Assembly: GCA_049293335.1 (NCBI GenBank) | Contig: JBATSO010000058.1 | Location: forward strand, 1-13,167 | Reading direction: 5' to 3' | Origin: JAGXIT01 sp049293335 | Lineage (GTDB): Bacteria; Patescibacteriota; Saccharimonadia; Saccharimonadales; UBA4665 | Length of the DNA: 13,167 nt | In this document: positions 1 through 6,621 of the stretch, in pieces | Layout: each line of letters opens with the position of its first letter | How positions within the stretch are numbered: the first letter of the stretch is position 1 | Made by a program: the position numbers and the translations under genes | Notes under the pieces: generated by a model | What the model was told of the DNA's origin: nothing | The model's database searches: none | The model's input: the letters and a program-made list of their open reading frames with translations, nothing else

Positions 1-49
1 TCGGGAGCAAGACAGAGAAAGGCGCTCAGGCACTCGCGACAGTACTATC

Positions 50-76
50 TTTGTGCACCACTACGTGGCGCACAAA
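50..76. repeat. Strong 12-bp inverted repeat (hairpin)
   Basis: Arms TTTGTGCACCAC (50-61) and GTGGCGCACAAA (65-76) pair over 12 bp with a single G-T-type mismatch and a three-base loop. It lies about 55 bp past the last stop codon of the minus-strand cluster. It could end that transcript or protect its 3' end, but no T-run follows on the minus strand, so it is not a textbook Rho-independent terminator. I see no supported gene in positions 1-127. Confidence 0.55.
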
Positions 77-127
77 CCCCACGAGCTATTTCGCATCACT
101 AGCTGCGTTGGGGTAGTGAGGGGTTAC

Positions 128-334
128 CTACGAATTACGGTGCATTAGCAGCTGCCAGCTGGCCTGCAAAATGATGTAGAGCTCTTCCCCGCAGAGGCCT
201 ATGACCTTCTGCGACTGCAACGACCGCTCCACACCGTCTAATGAGGTGCGTTGGGCGTAAATGACTAACGCCTCCCGCTTCTTGTCCCTGGTCCGCAAAT
301 AATACTGCCCGTAAACTGATGCCCGATAAATCAT
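128..334 (-). CDS. Overlapping small ORF, possible true C-terminus of preceding ORF
   Basis: A 68-codon frame, +1 relative to the 135-635 ORF. It is open from position 337 (a TAG at 340-338 closes it upstream) and its first ATG is at 334-332. The product starts MIYRASVYGQYYLR and contains the stretch EALVIYAQRTSLDG followed by a probable amphipathic helix near the C-terminus; this looks more like a folded protein than the other frame does. No Shine-Dalgarno sequence precedes the ATG. It may be a separate overlapping gene, the displaced C-terminal part of a frameshifted gene, or a product of recoding. No family is recognised. Confidence 0.35.
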   Translation of the reverse strand: MIYRASVYGQYYLRTRDKKREALVIYAQRTSLDGVERSLQSQKVIGLCGEELYIILQASWQLLMHRNS

Positions 335-635
335 TAGCTAGAACGAGCAAATGAGCGCGCTCAGACGATTGTTCGGTGGGCGCGGCGGACACAATATCGC
401 CCGCTATGCCATGGTAATCCATGTCATAGGGCGGGTCTATGATTGGGGCAATTGCATATTCATCGGCGGCAACCTCTTTGATTTCAACAAAAGTTGCAGC
501 TGGATTAGGGATTAGCACATTGGCTTCAACATCTGCAATGGTACGCAAAATAGATGCTTGAACACGAGCTTCAGCTTCGGTAGAAACGGGCGTACTTTCT
601 AGCCCTATAGTAGGATTAATGCTGTAGTGTGGCAT
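135..635 (-). CDS. Uncharacterised protein, ORF directly after RNase J
   Basis: A 166-codon ORF whose ATG (635-633) directly follows the TAA of rnj with no gap, which suggests translational coupling to RNase J. I do not recognise the family. The first ~100 residues (start MPHYSINPTIGLES) read like a soluble acidic protein with no signal peptide or membrane segment. The last ~65 residues are rich in Gly, Ala, His and Arg and look less protein-like, while the +1 frame over the same DNA (ORF at 128-334) gives a more convincing sequence with a regular hydrophobic pattern. The gene may therefore be frameshifted near 335-340, or two overlapping genes may exist. The N-terminal part is fairly secure as coding because of its position; the C-terminal frame is not. 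Confidence 0.5.
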   Translation of the reverse strand: MPHYSINPTIGLESTPVSTEAEARVQASILRTIADVEANVLIPNPAATFVEIKEVAADEYAIAPIIDPPYDMDYHGIAGDIVSAAPTEQSSERAHLLVLANDLSGISLRAVLFADQGQEAGGVSHLRPTHLIRRCGAVVAVAEGHRPLRGRALHHFAGQLAAANAP

Positions 636-2765
636 TTAGTCGACGCGGGGGTCTTGGTTAAGGAGGCGTTCACGCATGGCCTGGAACCGAGCTTGCTGTT
701 CGGCGGCGATTTCCTCAGGTGTTTTCTGTGGTGGCGCTGGTTTTTCCTCGGCACCGCCCTGCTGGCCTGGCTGGTCGCCTTGCTTTTCATTTTTACCACC
801 AATAATATTCAGCACCGGTATGACAATTGGGCTACGGCCCGTTTGCTCAAATAAATAGTGCGTAATGTGGTCTTTTAGTTCGGCCTTAAAGCGGTCAATA
901 TCTATCCGTTTGTAGCGTTGGTTAACCGCGCGGCGAACTTCATTGCGCAGTCCGTTCATAATCTCTTCTTGCTCGCGCATGTAAATGAACCCGCGGCTAA
1001 TAATGTCTGGACTGGTTAGCAAATTGCCGCTGCGCTTGTCTACAGTCAGCACCACCGCAACCAGGCCTTCCTCGGCCAGGAGCACGCGGTCTTTCACCAC
1101 CACATTGCTTACAATTGCCCCTGTTTGGTCAACCAAAATCGTACCCGTTGGCACCTCGCCAATAACTTCCATTTTTTCAGTCGTGAGGGCAATTACCTGG
1201 CCGTTTAGGGCGTTCACAGTGTGGTGACGCGGAATCCCCTGCTCTATGGCCAGTTCAATATGGCGCTGTTTTACGCGGTACGCACCATAAATAGGTATGA
1301 AAAACTTTGGCTTGGTAACCTGAATCATTTCGGCGTATTCGTCTTGGCTGGCGTGACCCGAAACGTGCAGCGGCCCCACATGGTCGAGTTCGTGGTTGCG
1401 GTGTTCAAACACATGTACGTGATTTTTCACGAGGTCATCGACCATCTGGCCAATCAAGGCGTCGTTGCCACTTTCTGGAATAGGCGTGCTCGAAAGAATC
1501 ACGGTGTCTTGTTCTTTTAGTTTAATGTGGCGATGTTCGCCGTTGGCCATACGCTGCAAGGCACTGCTTGGCTCACCCTGACTACCAGTACAAATCACCA
1601 CGAGTTTTTCGTCACCCATGCCTGGCACTGAGGCAATTGGCACAAAGGTACCCTTTGGGATCTTCATAAAACCGTGGCGCACAGCCATTTCTAGCGTGCT
1701 CACCATGCTGCGACCATCGATTGCCACTTTACGACCATGGTGTACGGCGGCATTTACGATCATTTGAATACGGTTCATGTTGGTACTAAACACACCCACA
1801 AAAATACGGCCTGGGGCTTGTTCCATAATGTCTACGAAGCTTTGTTCGATGGTACTCTCCGACGGGGTACGACCCGCTCGCTCTACCGTGGTGCTTTCGC
1901 TGAGCAAGGCCAAAACACCCTCGTTGCCCAGCTCTTTAAGGCGTTCCATGTCGGTGCGTTCGTGGTCGAGTGGGTTGGGGTCGAACCGAAAGTCGCCCGT
2001 GTTTATGATACGCCCCACTGGCGTGTCCAGCACCACACACGTGCTGCCAGGAATCGAGTGCGTGACGCGTACCAGTTCTACGTAAAATTCACCAACTTTC
2101 AGCCGTTCATGTGTGTCTTCGTTCATCATGACGGTGCGAAGCTCGAAGCCTTCGGGCATAGGCAGGCCAAAGTTGCTAAAAATTTCTTCAACACGGCCAA
2201 TGGTGAACTTCGAGCCGTAAATAGGGGCTGGAAACTTCGGTACTATGTGTGGTAAGCCACCAATGTGGTCAAGGTGCCCGTGAGTAATTACATAAGCGCG
2301 CAGTTTATGGCGAATTGTTTCGAGGTAGGCGGTGTCGGCTATGCCGTAGTTGATCCCTGGCAAATCGACACTGAGGTCGTTGCCTGCGTCGATAACAACG
2401 GCATCGTTTACGTACTCGACGAGCATCATGTTTTTACTACCGCCGCCGTCCATACCACCAAGGCCGATGATCTTAAGGCGCGGTGAGTCGTCGATAAAGT
2501 TGGCTCGCTTGTTTTCGTCGACCTGCGCGGGCATCCACTGGTTAGCTACGCGCTGAGCATCCATTTGTGTACGCTTTTGAGCACGCACGGCAGCCCCGCG
2601 ACTCACGGCTGGCTTATTGTTTTGGTTGCCGCCTGCTTGGTTCTGACTGGCGCCATTCTGCTGACCACGACCCTTTTGGTTTGATCGTCGGTTATTTTGG
2701 TTCTGGCCGCCCCGCGGCTTCTTGTCTCTTGTCTCTTGTCTCTTGTCTCTATTGTTGTTATCCAT
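636..2765 (-). CDS. rnj: Ribonuclease J (metallo-beta-lactamase/beta-CASP RNase)
   Basis: RNase J has 5'-3' exonuclease and endonuclease activity and drives mRNA decay and rRNA maturation in the cytoplasm. The zinc-binding signature HGHLDH is at residues 162-167, a further metal-ligand His sits in VTHSIPGS (H236), and NTGDFR (D258) supplies the bridging Asp. The beta-CASP part includes TGSQGEP (393-399) and HVSGHA (467-472), followed by the RNase J C-terminal domain. At 709 residues it exceeds the usual ~555: residues 1-90 are low-complexity Asn/Gln/Arg/Gly-rich, and the last ~50 are Gln/Pro/Glu-rich, both probably disordered. The start is supported by AAAAGGAG (2778-2771) five bases before the ATG. 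Codons 6-16 consist of tandem 7-bp repeats. It lies 52 bp after the glycosylase gene and abuts the next ORF. Confidence 0.97.
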   Translation of the reverse strand: MDNNNRDKRQETRDKKPRGGQNQNNRRSNQKGRGQQNGASQNQAGGNQNNKPAVSRGAAVRAQKRTQMDAQRVANQWMPAQVDENKRANFIDDSPRLKIIGLGGMDGGGSKNMMLVEYVNDAVVIDAGNDLSVDLPGINYGIADTAYLETIRHKLRAYVITHGHLDHIGGLPHIVPKFPAPIYGSKFTIGRVEEIFSNFGLPMPEGFELRTVMMNEDTHERLKVGEFYVELVRVTHSIPGSTCVVLDTPVGRIINTGDFRFDPNPLDHERTDMERLKELGNEGVLALLSESTTVERAGRTPSESTIEQSFVDIMEQAPGRIFVGVFSTNMNRIQMIVNAAVHHGRKVAIDGRSMVSTLEMAVRHGFMKIPKGTFVPIASVPGMGDEKLVVICTGSQGEPSSALQRMANGEHRHIKLKEQDTVILSSTPIPESGNDALIGQMVDDLVKNHVHVFEHRNHELDHVGPLHVSGHASQDEYAEMIQVTKPKFFIPIYGAYRVKQRHIELAIEQGIPRHHTVNALNGQVIALTTEKMEVIGEVPTGTILVDQTGAIVSNVVVKDRVLLAEEGLVAVVLTVDKRSGNLLTSPDIISRGFIYMREQEEIMNGLRNEVRRAVNQRYKRIDIDRFKAELKDHITHYLFEQTGRSPIVIPVLNIIGGKNEKQGDQPGQQGGAEEKPAPPQKTPEEIAAEQQARFQAMRERLLNQDPRVD
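2721..2748. repeat. Heptamer tandem repeat, four copies, inside rnj
   Basis: Four perfect head-to-tail copies of CTTGTCT (minus strand AGACAAG) at 2721, 2728, 2735 and 2742. They encode the basic stretch around RDKRQETRDKK in the N-terminal tail of RNase J. Seven is not a multiple of three, so the loss or gain of one copy would shift the rnj reading frame. Confidence 0.95.
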
Positions 2766-2817
2766 ATATTCTCCTTTTCTGGTTTTTCTCGTTTCTTGGC
2801 CGAGATAGTTATGCGTA

Positions 2818-3462
2818 TTATGCTTTAATTTTCTCTAAAATTGCTGGGATGAGCGCAAAATCCTCCAGTAATGTCGTGCGCATTCCCCCGTTATACAAAG
2901 CGGCCGCAGGATGGTACAAGGGTACTATCACTAGTTCCATCGTGCCACCGCTCTCTGTTTGCTCACTCTTATCTCTTAACTCATATCTCTTAACTCTAAC
3001 GCGTTTCGGCTTGCCGTGGTCTTGGCTTATACGTAGCTCTGGCAAAAATATTCCGCCGCTGTGCCGCCCCAGTGTCACCACTATTTTAGGCTGAATAATC
3101 TCGAGTTGTTCTTGCAGGTATGGCATAAATGCTTTCTTTTCTTCGGGCAGCGGGTCGCGGTTGTTTGGCGGCCGGTATTTTACGATGTTTGTTATGTAAA
3201 CATCCTCTCGCTTCATACCAATACTTGCGAGCATTTCGTCTAGAAACTTGCCGCTGGCACCCACAAAGGGCTTGCCCTGCAAATCTTCTTGCTTGCCCGG
3301 CGCCTCGCCAATGAACAGGACTTCAGCATTAGGATTACCATCGCCGAAAACCAACTGCGTGGCTTGGGCCTTGAGGTCAGGCGTGGTGCTCGATGCTTCG
3401 ATCCGTGATTTTAGCTCATCAAGCTTTTTTTGATTTGCCTGTAGCTTGTCACCTGTCACCAT
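2818..3462 (-). CDS. Uracil-DNA glycosylase, family 4-like, lacking Fe-S cysteines
   Basis: Likely removes uracil from DNA, starting base-excision repair. The family-4 signatures are present: GEAPG at 52-56 followed by a Gly-rich PFVGASG (66-72), VKYRPPNNR (94-102), and HPAAALYN (184-191). Canonical family-4 enzymes bind a [4Fe-4S] cluster through four cysteines; this 214-residue protein has no cysteine at all. By alignment from memory the four positions are S24, T27, Y96 and F112. Residues 156-168 come from 7-bp repeats and form a charged insertion before the HPAAAL motif. Its ATG lies 3 nt after the stop of the four-helix-bundle gene, with AAAGG 7 nt upstream, so translation is probably coupled. 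Glycosylase fold is well supported; whether it is still active on uracil is inferred. Confidence 0.88.
   Translation of the reverse strand: MVTGDKLQANQKKLDELKSRIEASSTTPDLKAQATQLVFGDGNPNAEVLFIGEAPGKQEDLQGKPFVGASGKFLDEMLASIGMKREDVYITNIVKYRPPNNRDPLPEEKKAFMPYLQEQLEIIQPKIVVTLGRHSGGIFLPELRISQDHGKPKRVRVKRYELRDKSEQTESGGTMELVIVPLYHPAAALYNGGMRTTLLEDFALIPAILEKIKA
2962..2996. repeat. Degenerate heptamer tandem repeat inside the glycosylase gene
   Basis: Five 7-bp units on the plus strand: CTCACTC, TTATCTC, TTAACTC, ATATCTC, TTAACTC. The central part is two 14-bp copies (2967-2980 and 2981-2994) differing at one base. On the minus strand the pattern is AAGAGAT/AAGAGTT, close to the AAGAGAC units of the rnj repeat, so the two tracts probably belong to one family. 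It encodes residues around 156-168 of the glycosylase. Confidence 0.85.
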
Positions 3463-3484
3463 ACATTAGCCTTTATCCTGTGAC
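3447..3484. repeat. Left inverted-repeat module beside the four-helix-bundle gene
   Basis: It holds two perfect heptamers TGTCACC (3447-3453, 3454-3460), then ATACATT, then AGCCTTTATCCTGTGAC to 3484. Two blocks recur inverted on the other side of the gene: TGTCACCATACATT (3454-3467) matches the reverse complement of 3864-3877 exactly (14/14), and ATTAGCCTTTATCCTGTGAC (3465-3484) matches that of 3879-3898 at 18 of 20 bases. The order of the two blocks differs between the sides. This module contains the stop of the four-helix-bundle gene and the start codon of the glycosylase. Confidence 0.85.
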
Positions 3485-3831
3485 GATTGCCCACGAGTAG
3501 AGTTGATTATTTTCTGTAAAATCATGAGAAACTTTTGCGTTTTATCTATGAAAGCCGGGATCTCATCTGGGTTATTACGGTACCTTCCGATGAACTTCAA
3601 CCAGTGGATTGTTTCGCTTGCCTCTTTTTTTGCAATGTAGATTTTATTAATGAAGTCTTTTTTAGATGAAGCTTCCTGTGCCTCAGCATAATTAGCCCCA
3701 ATAGATGTCACCGACTTTGCAATTTGGTTAAAGATTGGTCCAGGCAAGCTCTGCCTTTCTGCAAATTTCACAACAGCCACTTCGTGGTCTAACATCTCAT
3801 CTTCAATCTTTTTACTAATCTCGTTTGACAT
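3466..3831 (-). CDS. Four-helix-bundle protein, 23S rRNA intervening-sequence (IVS) type
   Basis: A ~121-residue helical protein of the family first seen encoded in intervening sequences of bacterial 23S rRNA, related in fold to the Avd accessory protein of diversity-generating retroelements. Typical features are the N-terminal helix (HEVAVVKFAERQ), the conserved IAKSVTSIGANYAEAQEA segment, and FINKIYIAKKEASETIHWL. The likely start is the ATG at 3831-3829, four bases after GGGGAG; the adjacent ATG at 3834 is too close to it. Family members bind nucleic acid through a basic surface, but their cellular role is not established. The gene sits between pnp and the glycosylase and is bracketed by inverted repeats, so it may be an inserted unit now co-transcribed with the operon. 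Fold is confident, function is not. Confidence 0.88.
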   Translation of the reverse strand: MSNEISKKIEDEMLDHEVAVVKFAERQSLPGPIFNQIAKSVTSIGANYAEAQEASSKKDFINKIYIAKKEASETIHWLKFIGRYRNNPDEIPAFIDKTQKFLMILQKIINSTRGQSSQDKG

Positions 3832-3863
3832 CATACTCCCCAAATCGTTACATGGAAATCGCC

Positions 3864-3898
3864 AATGTATGGTGACATGTCACAGGTGAAAGGCTAAT
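3864..3898. repeat. Right inverted-repeat module between pnp and the four-helix-bundle gene
   Basis: Partner of the left module. AATGTATGGTGACA (3864-3877) and GTCACAGGTGAAAGGCTAAT (3879-3898) recur inverted at 3454-3484, in swapped order. A perfect 12-bp palindrome GTGACATGTCAC (3872-3883) joins the two blocks. The module fills most of the gap between the pnp stop and the next gene. Confidence 0.85.
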
Positions 3899-3904
3899 CA
3901 TTTA

Positions 3905-6055
3905 CTATTTCTTCTCAAGTTCTCGGGCGGCGGCTTTCATGCTCAACTGCAGCCGGCCGCGGTCGTCGATGGCCACAAGCTTTACCGTTACAAGATCGCC
4001 TTCTTTCACAACATCACTTGGCTTGTTCACGCGCTCTTCGCTCATTTCACTTACATGTACTAAACCGTCTTTGCCCGGCATGATTTGCACAAAGGCGCCA
4101 AAGTCGAGCACGCTGACTACGGGCTTGTCGACGTAAATTTTGCCAATTTCTGGGTCTTCAACAATGCTTAAAATCCAGTCTTTAGCCCGCTGTATGCTGT
4201 CGCCATCTGGGCTGGCAATCATAACAGTGCCGTCATCTTTAATGTCGATTTCGGTACCAGTTTCGCCGGTAATTTTCTGAATGGTTTCGCCGCCTTTACC
4301 AATGATCTCACGAATCTTGTCTGGGTTAATTACAATGCTCTCAACACGCGGTGCGTATGGGCTCAGTTGATCGCGTGGTTCGGCAATGGTTTCAATCATG
4401 TGTTTGAGTATGTGGGCGCGGCCATCCTTACCCTGAGCCAGTGCTTTTTCAAGCGTTGAAACAGGCAGGCCATGTACTTTCATATCCATTTGCAAGGCCG
4501 TAATACCCTTGCTGGTGCCTGTTACCTTAAAGTCCATGTCGCCCGCAAAGTCCTCGGCGTCGGCAATGTCGCTCAGCACGTAAAACTTATCGCCGTCCAC
4601 CATCAGGCCCATGGCAATCCCCGAAACAGGCGCCTTTAGTGGCACGCCCGCGTCCATTAGTGCCAAACAGCTTGAACAGGTAGCGGCCATGCTGGTTGAA
4701 CCATTTTGGCTCATAATTTCGGTAACCGAACGGATAGCGTAGGGGAACACTGCCTCATCTGGCAGCACCGCCATAAGCGCGCGTTCTGCCAAGTAGCCGT
4801 GGCCGATTTCGCGGCGACCAGGACTGCCAAGTCGGCGCACTTCACCCACGGTATAGCCAGGTGCGTTGTAGTGGTGCATGTAGCGGCGCTCTTCGTTGCG
4901 CTCCATGGTGTCGACTAGCTGCGCGTAGCTGAGCGGCGCGAGGGTTACAATGTTCATACCCTGCGTCATACCACGCGTAAACAAGCTGGAGCCGTGGGCA
5001 CGAGGCAAGAACCCAACCTCTGAACTGAGCGGTCTAATCTCATCGAGCTTGCGACCATCGGGACGCACACCATCAGCCACAATGCCCTTGCGTACGTCTT
5101 TGTGCAGCGCCATTTGGAAGGCTTCGTCGTATTCGCTGCGTAGCACACCGTATTCGTCCTCGCCCAACTCTTCGGCGAAAGCTTCGTGCATTTGGCTGCG
5201 AAGTGTCGAAACAAGCTCGTTGCGCTCTGGATACGGTGCACGCAAATCTTCGCCAAGCTTGCCTTCTACCCACGCGTCAACCTTTGCTTGAATTTCTTCG
5301 TTTGGCAAAATCAGGTCGTATTCGGCAGTTTCAACACCAACTTTTTTAGCAAGCTCAGCCTGTACAGCCAAAGCTGGCCGAATGGCTTCTTCGGCAAATT
5401 TGAGTGCTGCCACCACCTCTTCTTCGGTGGCTTCGTTGGCACCCGCTTCGACCATCATGATTCCGCCCGAACGGCAGGCCACCACGAGGTCAAGCTTGCT
5501 GTTGTTGAGTTCTTCGGCGCTCATAAATGCGCGGTATTCACCGCTGTCGGTCATACCTACACGCACACCTGCTACAGGGCCGTCAAATGGTGCCCCGCTG
5601 AGCATAAGCGCGGCACTCATGGCAATCATCGCAACCATGTCTGGCCGAAATGCTGGGTCCATGCTGAGTACACTAGCAACACCTTGTAGCTCATTGCGGT
5701 AGCCCTTAGGAAACAGTGGTCGGATTGGTCGGTCAATGAGGCGGCCAATGAGAATTGCGTCATCACTTGGGCGACCTTCGCGTTTAATAAAACGACTGCC
5801 GCTCATTTTGCCAGCAGCGTAAAACTTCTCTTCATAGTCGATGGAAAGTGGGAAATAATCCATACCCTTGATTGGCTTGCCGAGCATAGCCGTACCGAGC
5901 ACCACGGTGTCGCCGTAACGCGCAATAACGCTGGCGGTCGTGCGAAAACCAACACGGTTAACCTCGAGCGTTAGCGTACGACCACAAAATTCTGTTTCGA
6001 CAACGATCAAATCTTTGCCAAATGGGTTAATAGTTTTGGTGGTATTCTGGCTCAT
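3905..6055 (-). CDS. pnp: Polyribonucleotide nucleotidyltransferase (PNPase)
   Basis: PNPase degrades RNA 3'-5' by phosphorolysis and can add 3' tails; it acts as a trimer in the cytoplasm. All expected domains are present in 716 residues: first RNase PH domain (~12-145), alpha-helical linker (~240-320), second RNase PH domain (~325-560) with the catalytic acidic cluster DIADAEDFAGDMDF (496-509), KH domain with IIGKGG (584-589), and S1 domain (~635-707) with DFGAFVQ and GLVHVSE. The length is normal for the family and no key residue is missing. The start is fixed by a perfect AAGGAGG (6068-6062) six bases before the ATG. It follows rpsO, the classical partner, but with an unusually repeat-rich 230-bp gap. 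Confidence 0.98.
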   Translation of the reverse strand: MSQNTTKTINPFGKDLIVVETEFCGRTLTLEVNRVGFRTTASVIARYGDTVVLGTAMLGKPIKGMDYFPLSIDYEEKFYAAGKMSGSRFIKREGRPSDDAILIGRLIDRPIRPLFPKGYRNELQGVASVLSMDPAFRPDMVAMIAMSAALMLSGAPFDGPVAGVRVGMTDSGEYRAFMSAEELNNSKLDLVVACRSGGIMMVEAGANEATEEEVVAALKFAEEAIRPALAVQAELAKKVGVETAEYDLILPNEEIQAKVDAWVEGKLGEDLRAPYPERNELVSTLRSQMHEAFAEELGEDEYGVLRSEYDEAFQMALHKDVRKGIVADGVRPDGRKLDEIRPLSSEVGFLPRAHGSSLFTRGMTQGMNIVTLAPLSYAQLVDTMERNEERRYMHHYNAPGYTVGEVRRLGSPGRREIGHGYLAERALMAVLPDEAVFPYAIRSVTEIMSQNGSTSMAATCSSCLALMDAGVPLKAPVSGIAMGLMVDGDKFYVLSDIADAEDFAGDMDFKVTGTSKGITALQMDMKVHGLPVSTLEKALAQGKDGRAHILKHMIETIAEPRDQLSPYAPRVESIVINPDKIREIIGKGGETIQKITGETGTEIDIKDDGTVMIASPDGDSIQRAKDWILSIVEDPEIGKIYVDKPVVSVLDFGAFVQIMPGKDGLVHVSEMSEERVNKPSDVVKEGDLVTVKLVAIDDRGRLQLSMKAAARELEKK

Positions 6056-6143
6056 GTGTAGCCTCCTTTTCTTGTTCGGCGATAGAATCCAACTCTCCAG
6101 AGGGCATATTCCCCAAAGGAGCGCTGATGTCCTACCCCGAACG
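6056..6143 (-). promoter_or_regulatory. Structured 5' leader of pnp
   Basis: Between the repeat tract and the pnp start the RNA can fold. GTTCGG (6074-6079) pairs with CCGAAC (6137-6142), enclosing a small CTCTCCAGAG hairpin and a GGG/CCC pairing. PNPase mRNA is autoregulated through a leader stem cut by RNase III in Escherichia coli; a similar role here is inference. The consensus ribosome-binding site lies at 6062-6068. Confidence 0.35.
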
Positions 6144-6178
6144 TGTTAAATACTAAGTACTAAGCACTAAATTCTAAA
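6144..6178. repeat. Heptamer repeat tract between rpsO and pnp
   Basis: Five 7-bp units on the plus strand: TGTTAAA, TACTAAG, TACTAAG, CACTAAA, TTCTAAA. The AT-rich DNA from 6179 to 6285 can also be read as very degenerate heptamers (for example ATTTCGA, TATTCGA, ACTTAGA near 6256-6276), so most of the rpsO-pnp gap may have grown by repeat expansion and decay. Confidence 0.75.
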
Positions 6179-6204
6179 CTGTTTTATTAAAATTCAAATG
6201 CTCA

Positions 6205-6258
6205 AATCCCGAAACAATCTTTTTTTCGAATTTTGGTTATTCGAGATTGTTTAGGATT
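6205..6258 (-). repeat. Imperfect hairpin in the rpsO-pnp gap
   Basis: AAACAATCT (6212-6220) pairs perfectly with AGATTGTTT (6244-6252), and AATCC (6205-6209) with GGATT (6254-6258) extends the stem past a small internal loop. The ~23-base loop contains a T-run on plus (A-run on minus). It lies where Escherichia coli has its rpsO terminator and RNase processing site; here it could be a processing or attenuation element, but it lacks the U-tract of a strong terminator. Confidence 0.5.
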
Positions 6259-6285
6259 TCGATATTCGAACTTAGAATTTTAAAG

Positions 6286-6552
6286 TTAGCGGCGAATGCC
6301 AAGTTTTTTAATGAGGTCTAGGTACGTTTGGCCATCTTGTGCGGCAATGTATTGCAAAAGTCGCTTGCGCTTGCCAACGAGCTGCAAAAGGCCGCGGCGG
6401 GCTGCAAAATCTTTTTTGTTAGTCTGCAAATGACCTGTTAGTTCTTTAATACGCTCGGTAAATATGCCGACCTGCACAGCAGCACTACCGGTGTCGGTCT
6501 TGCCTGTTTGCAAATCTTTCACAATTTTCGTCTTCTTTTCGGCTGAAATCAT
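6286..6552 (-). CDS. rpsO: 30S ribosomal protein S15
   Basis: S15 is a primary 16S rRNA-binding protein that organises the central domain of the small subunit and forms bridge contacts with the 50S subunit. The 88-residue length is exactly typical. Family motifs are present: DTGSAAVQVGIFTERI (20-35), HLQTNKKD (41-48) and RRGLLQLVGKRKRLLQYI (52-69). The nearest Shine-Dalgarno-like element (AAGGA) is about 13 nt before the ATG, longer than optimal. It is the first gene of the cluster, with a promoter ~70-100 bp upstream. S15 represses its own translation in several bacteria by binding its mRNA leader; nothing specific to that is obvious here. Confidence 0.97.
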   Translation of the reverse strand: MISAEKKTKIVKDLQTGKTDTGSAAVQVGIFTERIKELTGHLQTNKKDFAARRGLLQLVGKRKRLLQYIAAQDGQTYLDLIKKLGIRR

Positions 6553-6621
6553 ACGCGGTAACTTTTCCTTCCAAACTCACTACTTAGTTTACTTTAGAGA
6601 TTACTGATGGCGTTACGCCCC

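Noticed and set aside
1737..2255. 172-codon plus-strand ORF opposite rnj
   Set aside because: It is antisense to the highly conserved catalytic domain of RNase J and its sequence is rich in His, Trp and Arg as expected for a shadow frame.
3832..3843. Upstream TTG or ATG starts for the four-helix-bundle protein
   Set aside because: The TTG frame overlaps the GGGGAG ribosome-binding site and the ATG at 3834 is one base from it; the ATG at 3831 has better spacing.
3466..3898. IVS-type protein as Avd of a diversity-generating retroelement
   Set aside because: No reverse transcriptase, template or variable repeat is present, and the protein fits the free-standing IVS family equally well.
3447..3898. 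Repeats around the four-helix-bundle gene as a CRISPR array
   Set aside because: There are only two modules, inverted rather than direct, separated by a coding gene; there are no spacers or cas genes.
5186..5689. 167-codon plus-strand ORF opposite pnp
   Set aside because: It is antisense to the conserved PNPase coding region, with no ribosome-binding site and a composition typical of a shadow frame.
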